Of a stretch of DNA of 35,443 nucleotides, positions 34,701-35,443 are shown in pieces. Numbering within the stretch: the first letter of the stretch is position 1; every line of letters starts with the position of its first letter. The position numbers were made by a program, and so were the translations under genes. Source of the DNA: Parcubacteria group bacterium (GTDB lineage Bacteria; Patescibacteriota; Microgenomatia; UBA1400; PJMF01); assembly GCA_943350175.1 (NCBI GenBank), contig CALQZX010000011.1, positions 1 through 35,443 of the forward strand, in the 5' to 3' direction. Under the pieces are notes generated by a model, which was not told where the DNA came from, did no database searches, and saw only the letters and a list, made by a program, of their open reading frames with translations.

Positions 34701-35443
34701 CTACTCTACTTATTTGTTTCAATTTGTCTTCATAAACATACATGTTGTCAGTTTGTGAAATAGAATCATATATGCCCAATTTACTTAGTAATTCATCAAT
34801 TTGATTAAACATTTGAAGGTGAGCATCAATAAATGATTGGATTTCCTGGCGACTAGTAAACTCAGTAATTCGTCTGCTTTCTTTCTGGTTTAGCTGTTGT
34901 GCTTGAAAGCGCAAATCTCTAAGCGGATCAACCTCCAATTTTTCACTTGGAATTTGGCCACTGCGGACAACCACTTTGTCATTAATAAAGCTCAAGCTTA
35001 AATTACCATTAGCATCTTTGGTTACTTTTGCTTGAGCTCCAACCAATTCATCTCCTATTTGATTTTTAAAATCACCAAAGAAAATCACGTCATCAACTTG
35101 GACAGATTTGACCACATATGCTTCAATTTTTAAGCCATTTACATATGTGCCATTTGTAGAGCCTAAATCTCGAATATGATACTGACCCTTAGTATCTTTT
35201 AGAAAGATAGCATGCTTTAAAGACATCTGCTTATTAGATGGAACACTTGTGGTATTAGTTGCACTTCTACCAATAGATTCCAGTTGGAAAAAATCTATGG
35301 ACTCTTCATCTTCTGATTCTATTTGATCATCAAGATTTTGCCTGTCTGGGGCGGTACCAGCAGCATCGGTGACATCAACAATAGATTGACTGATTTTTTC
35401 TATCTCTGCTCGAGCCGACTTTTCAAATTCTTCCAAAGATTGA
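22687..35443 (-). CDS. Giant multidomain protein (at least 4250 aa), 5' end beyond window
   Basis: Single uninterrupted reverse ORF. Track start (35436) is TTG; frame continues open through 'Q S' to the window end, so the true start is probably outside. Confidence 0.85.
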   Translation of the reverse strand, partial: QSLEEFEKSARAEIEKISQSIVDVTDAAGTAPDRQNLDDQIESEDEESIDFFQLESIGRSATNTTSVPSNKQMSLKHAIFLKDTKGQYHIRDLGSTNGTYVNGLKIEAYVVKSVQVDDVIFFGDFKNQIGDELVGAQAKVTKDANGNLSLSFINDKVVVRSGQIPSEKLEVDPLRDLRFQAQQLNQKESRRITEFTSRQEIQSFIDAHLQMFNQIDELLSKLGIYDSISQTDNMYVYEDKLKQISRVVDEIKSIDNKLSEGNKYIKKVNLSGQPLQLELNSKYASFLAYKKANSSVQVAQNDRSAQTQSEIQQILNRLRVESSADMPQDKEMYLDSLKKVTEVLKDEPGVVVLEEDKPVIAVSDLHAKADLLADLFAMKVQTALGEMTLLEALSRNLVKLVLLGDGMHSEVKDNWIHINFADIPNDPDANKEMARSLSLMKAVMDLKVLMPSSFYYLKGNHDSLFVPFRKFIKQASGNPGEAEVVLAWMKSNFGRDFIDAWDRFEQEMPLMALQKNSDGSIRVFTHSAPNLQLNANLYGQDYYFDNLSLTDINNKTEKAYWLLTWTDNQDSTNQFYASESEIRQTAETLFGKQKKTLGFDWKKVKWFIGHRHTKGDSLQQLDGSLVQINLRGRLPVAVIAPQMDSQVIVTDIANMSFSSSTSVGSVGLNNAGNTNAALGRLSYLAKDYISRAIIFGSSNEPTLYSSKFNPTHAYLSYKEPILNPLFSLFNIQLRGSWIIRNYNNSTLRINGQWQSNGVLKINDQIDFGTGLLLRVVKADDEEIQLEKVIPSQTCSDCQEVKAAVQDGVAEADRLFAESEKLSQEAALAQANNEQNRAKDFSNQAAAKKQAALAKLSETRNKVINDHGRQNVCVQRYIKVLVDTKEALIRQTLVDTNAALNSVAAANKEITKTLNAGEMKIETTNFLGLVINEGVVALSPVDIADLQAMQAEIAKNGAQLEALKEQLLTAGSKTDLFGAIRVGAREAYHALKTLEKSADHTKPAVIRVSKNNFFSSMRNLLNGLKADGALGSMALAELNLNLDMLNSAIEHMRDNKLDQNNLLSDLTNLARTLQDRNAYLLRLRAELEDAAAIYLINIGESYVLPDTQNMRAAQLLVQIDKLRKLTDSRQSEKFAKVRQQLKAAGQEVPEIADFVTYNQRVAELQAKVGEIEQVQKLTTSKYITAADFSNLNNPYIVFNNGTPFFRNVTSFSNWQSFVNRTNEEVKENRGLLARNRKTAIFLGATSTEQATWAEDSIDSLDKLEKWLEEHQTAKSSAAATTAPTTAPTAAVVTTVPATTAPVVPVTTTPTTTPAKAESWFSRAWQATKKNAAPAAAGAAAAGTGLAFATRKLLAKLAERRAVRAAAQAAKKAAAGTPEAPAVKVKLSLRLKERAKQIRDFLKTNKTANRIFKVIGAAAIVITILVLFYNLIKPASPVPPVKETPAAGEVVETPIESAVPAETAAAPVAPAVQPAVEVPAVVETAVAEAPVVMSSQYFDPTFVPATANEQALVLIADILNDWQDSGAAGKGVLPSVVLQEGLAASPFAALLNDDVFKQGMVYADEQYVAYLQNYPSQEVQCVTFVDLFVKMGFGNPNYVPINITGAKNGVAEAKNFISSELASSLDGHYYNGEYDEYVVHSLSVFETGDIGIVYNKGSENPGHIFGVLNVVKNAEGTVTSITTMDANYGFEDGKVIPDGMIRIRTFSGPTASADFQKVYGKFSKDGKQAQVAMIRGTARTNDNQKSTNQRQIQTQLEFSSSVFDQSSDSQEAPVVPVEPVATEISLDDAATGAYIDGSKYEAEGEATITVMDKQYLHTSAGGGTICGPLSYALMRDGGYIGDVDSNGKEIVPNDFNQMNDFNNGNDNDNLPDLQRIFPEDKYQWTTVTDSIANFDSKAHPVKVGDLLYLKGGDPHWITITKIDAQGRIYATTNIQKGYLEGEDPKDETWTITKDVLMHDPATGEGQFAKWARGSGNLHQVGGKGYRQFSKIDDAVSIAAPPALPVAEAIQEVDQSIAFTVEVSAAQDQALSSGQVPKVLTYNLSSGENVSFNFVDYEGSFSSANVSDVDKIIKGYSWLTDRLPKNIRFVKVSSSSKPYTIADHGDYLQINIAAATEQEESMIIAQALVDATFYNAPNSTGQNDVQTAFYNLFYLGKAGTPGSYFQSDPNQDFAENSARKNNDENQIKGSNAEFALSFAQFLNQPETFAKDFPYRANFFKLLSQGVEPTSIVYVTSDGVLPAESPMIVKIKDSLGLENMTFDQLPADIQAINLEYRGAAEAAAIETGVPVVVLVGVMQWETGDYGDSRATWVSDAGTIGLMQITPGDGPHALPGRPNSAELKDPYFNVLTGARILKSIYDDPVLGNHNWKDTLALYNVGSFKNLFSDNVSSQGGFVYADNILGSIGAYQGALENSTLKPITLNVKNPFGGFTSAQDNGDGTYNFNGNDDRWKGVDQSIIPSYAKIFSRENYLKITSFFNVTNGLRYLGLDTYCNIFVSDVTKAMGAEIPHWLNNKEQSATDMLAWLKSQFAFDLGWHPVSAEQAKILADQGKPTIAVTEGHISMVVPGDGFTDENGVFWPSSAQAGRINFGPNEGKTVFQGFEGAIAADQEILYFAFEGEQYELVSPDSAQNNSPLFMGLGAVLPNWLAPFMPNIFINYSIISDNVGIWLNNIHLLPDFLFQPVWNFVESISNSLNRSSRALQEKTLINDIHSACQQQKKCQEVFAASFTKQADEGGQQPIAKSSKQQTAAMYLHLKNQAADNSKDLTDEELQKILQLTTKTTELKIDWELTASPFRVRWQTAVIRGPIQFLEWTQKIAKGGQEKVTSFILGKQINDIIRSSMKELRGENAKDYLNKILSTPGMSTKEKMEYLAQILNQPFLYRELALNKIIESERGTLTAESHPLQILKVAGEGELSIELPSGQTASYRDMVWNHQILASALNHVTSPWRRYSKLNLDAIQNQGKESDINAVTFDETRVAKSLLNLGVGEEGSIDNNRSTLKEIVKSAYLETLSYSYQEWQLSTQDTVDSASLVNKLLFENKVTRLFSSYNRSADEKSFLLPRNGYRVVKPDYQMEMAFMDGKIILSQKDIDQLSAADKAKFDLLPVLIIDLQKDVVSDDLGTSTVEAANLARRQFPNANFVTLVQTDGKEIAYSTSTNHEVWDGGQTEAFMAKFVGRVYEDVVSRKELKVQLDTTAQAPPKFGISPNAEALKAKADFHEIELNVSAPKLFKAVNEVANFARSLSEEQLPKSSRLRSPALILQLTLLGPNRKTLDLSDDEISGILLGNNAIDDDLDLARFSNGLDLLSWQQASTERKVLLLQIMEQQITLAAAQSNIKSLVAGIVATLPSSWHAPLNRFSQFFASGLTNLQAPAMMSGFGLKKFNVAGQPLDAKNQPTTAAVESLLTEQLATGHRFAGPALTPTQKSAMTIASAHYVLDDAGYLKDVVLSIRFKNADNMVALHTAQSMQKWIESFGGGERDEERKVENQNNESQEMNHVKKAVSLINEATTLDELKKLKEELIFNYEWEHDATIGIVEAIFNHRAYQLTDNYEYLSNVDGHIISLGYFLESDLENGFSPNVGQFDQFSNLPAELIEMLSLISTANSENISLFSEQLKSLVKDFRNNYILPASRNYVATKKNESNQLHLLAERIYNEKILPIIKSEQRISSLKPEDQIFAKAEILDEIAAESRQEIIRFMAEVIREQPDFFEQTENINWIKNYFRNAQIVHNYRSVDQSLENSGFGRVKELFGASTDLSHLSVTIGDPTSTKFKLVGSGFIPGGEQKELAYVFDLEEFGGQAAAVNGDIGDLASYGISEDAIIGHRLTIQDAVFAQAIYDSFWTKRYSSTGEIKEHGVFAEYPYAELVLLLSQERIDFSQMQPHGLSYLSNDSSISLKKSMAETQAFIADFIIRNPDFEIDDLKTQFLELARKNNLEQSSIDKLTLLIDKYGQKIVKAKEIVVPNADPYKLFEETFDIKPIGSVKVQRVGSKIVFETNALNIARVSADYEIKTPKKGIVSIITYWLTVVSYLPRQAFAANYTENFPFVTNQVIVVGTMNGEQFKHERQHSWNGLLKEVKLFGGFYDGKMNKKFNDFISTQTSNDDEANQLFNDFLSNSRIDADNSLADELIAVVAGRLGSNNKIGFWRKAEIFMDLQLISPFAEARQDMRSYRFNFQNKKYLRSYLIAVEKYFGRFVQSGLIIHALDAYNLLVGKGYSREEIFAIIQPERMSDWTMVAEMMPDNIANAKEAPPQ
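22694..22700. repeat. G7/C7 homopolymer at giant ORF/kinase junction
   Basis: + strand gaGGGGGGGc; coding strand GAA GCC CCC CCT CAA TAA. Confidence 0.9.
23245..23259 (-). other. HExxH metallopeptidase-like motif in giant protein
   Basis: 'EQFKHERQHSWNG' (HERQH). Confidence 0.4.
27585..28010 (-). other. CHAP/NlpC-like amidase domain (3)
   Basis: 'LGLDTYCNIFVSDVTKAMGAEIPHWLN' ... 'GHISMVVPGDGF'. Confidence 0.55.
28350..28650 (-). other. Lytic-transglycosylase/SLT-like domain
   Basis: 'AIETGVPVVVLVGVMQWETGDYGDSR', 'AGTIGLMQITPGDG', 'NVLTGARILKSIYDD', 'DTLALYNVGS'. Confidence 0.65.
29500..30020 (-). other. Cysteine-peptidase-like domain (2)
   Basis: 'GGGTICGPLSYALMRDGGYI' ... 'VGDLLYLKGGDPHWITITKIDAQGRIYAT'. 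Confidence 0.45.
30330..30790 (-). other. CHAP-like cysteine amidase/peptidase domain (1)
   Basis: 'QEVQCVTFVDLFVKMGFGN' ... 'GDIGIVYNKGSENPGHIFGVLNVV'. Confidence 0.55.
31150..31215 (-). other. Transmembrane helix within giant protein
   Basis: 'IFKVIGAAAIVITILVLFYNLI', flanked by basic residues upstream and an Ala/Pro/Val/Glu linker downstream. Confidence 0.75.
33520..34390 (-). other. Calcineurin-like metallophosphoesterase domain within giant protein
   Basis: 'AVSDLHAKADLL', 'VLLGDGMHSE', 'YLKGNHDSLF', 'VFTHSAP', 'WFIGHRHTKGD'. Confidence 0.82.
35050..35290 (-). other. FHA domain within giant protein
   Basis: 'SIGRSATNTTSVPSNKQMSLKHAIFLKDTKGQYHIRDLGSTNGTYVNGLKI'. Confidence 0.85.

Noticed and set aside
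35434-35436. TTG start of the giant ORF as given in the track
   Set aside because: Frame remains open upstream to the window edge; no evidence this is the real start.
1-35443. CRISPR arrays, rRNA, tRNA, IS elements
   Set aside because: No regularly spaced repeats, tRNA cloverleafs, rRNA sequence or transposase ORFs recognised by eye; a tRNAscan/Infernal run would be needed to exclude small RNAs.

Overview
AT-rich, gene-dense bacterial window; gene content and style suggest a Patescibacteria/CPR-like lineage (inference only, no marker tree). From left to right: a truncated GT39-like membrane glycosyltransferase missed by the ORF track (1-909, -); a fused TsaC-TsaE gene followed by tsaD; a membrane coiled-coil/propeller-like protein; smpB; a DUF5668-like protein; cmk; a PBP1A with a repetitive basic N-terminal tail; a class II (adenosylcobalamin) ribonucleotide reductase with a ~300-nt structured leader, preceded by nrdR and two NrdR-box-like sites; an overlapping operon with a HEPN-motif protein and a P-loop kinase behind a consensus, apparently leaderless promoter with a perfect inverted repeat; a second PBP1A overlapping a GH18 hydrolase; a SIMPL/DUF541 protein; a Fic-MerR fusion with a 12-bp-arm palindrome over its start codon; and a BrnT/CopG-type toxin-antitoxin pair. 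The right 13 kb is a single giant ORF of at least 4250 aa, open at the window edge. It carries FHA, metallophosphatase, TM, CHAP-like, lytic-transglycosylase-like and HExxH segments. Its stop codon lies just after a C7 tract (coding strand), and a -1 shift within that tract reads directly into a protein-kinase-like domain. This frameshift junction (phase variation, programmed frameshift or assembly error) and the resulting FHA + phosphatase + kinase giant protein are the most interesting observations. All family calls come from motif recognition by eye; no database search was run.
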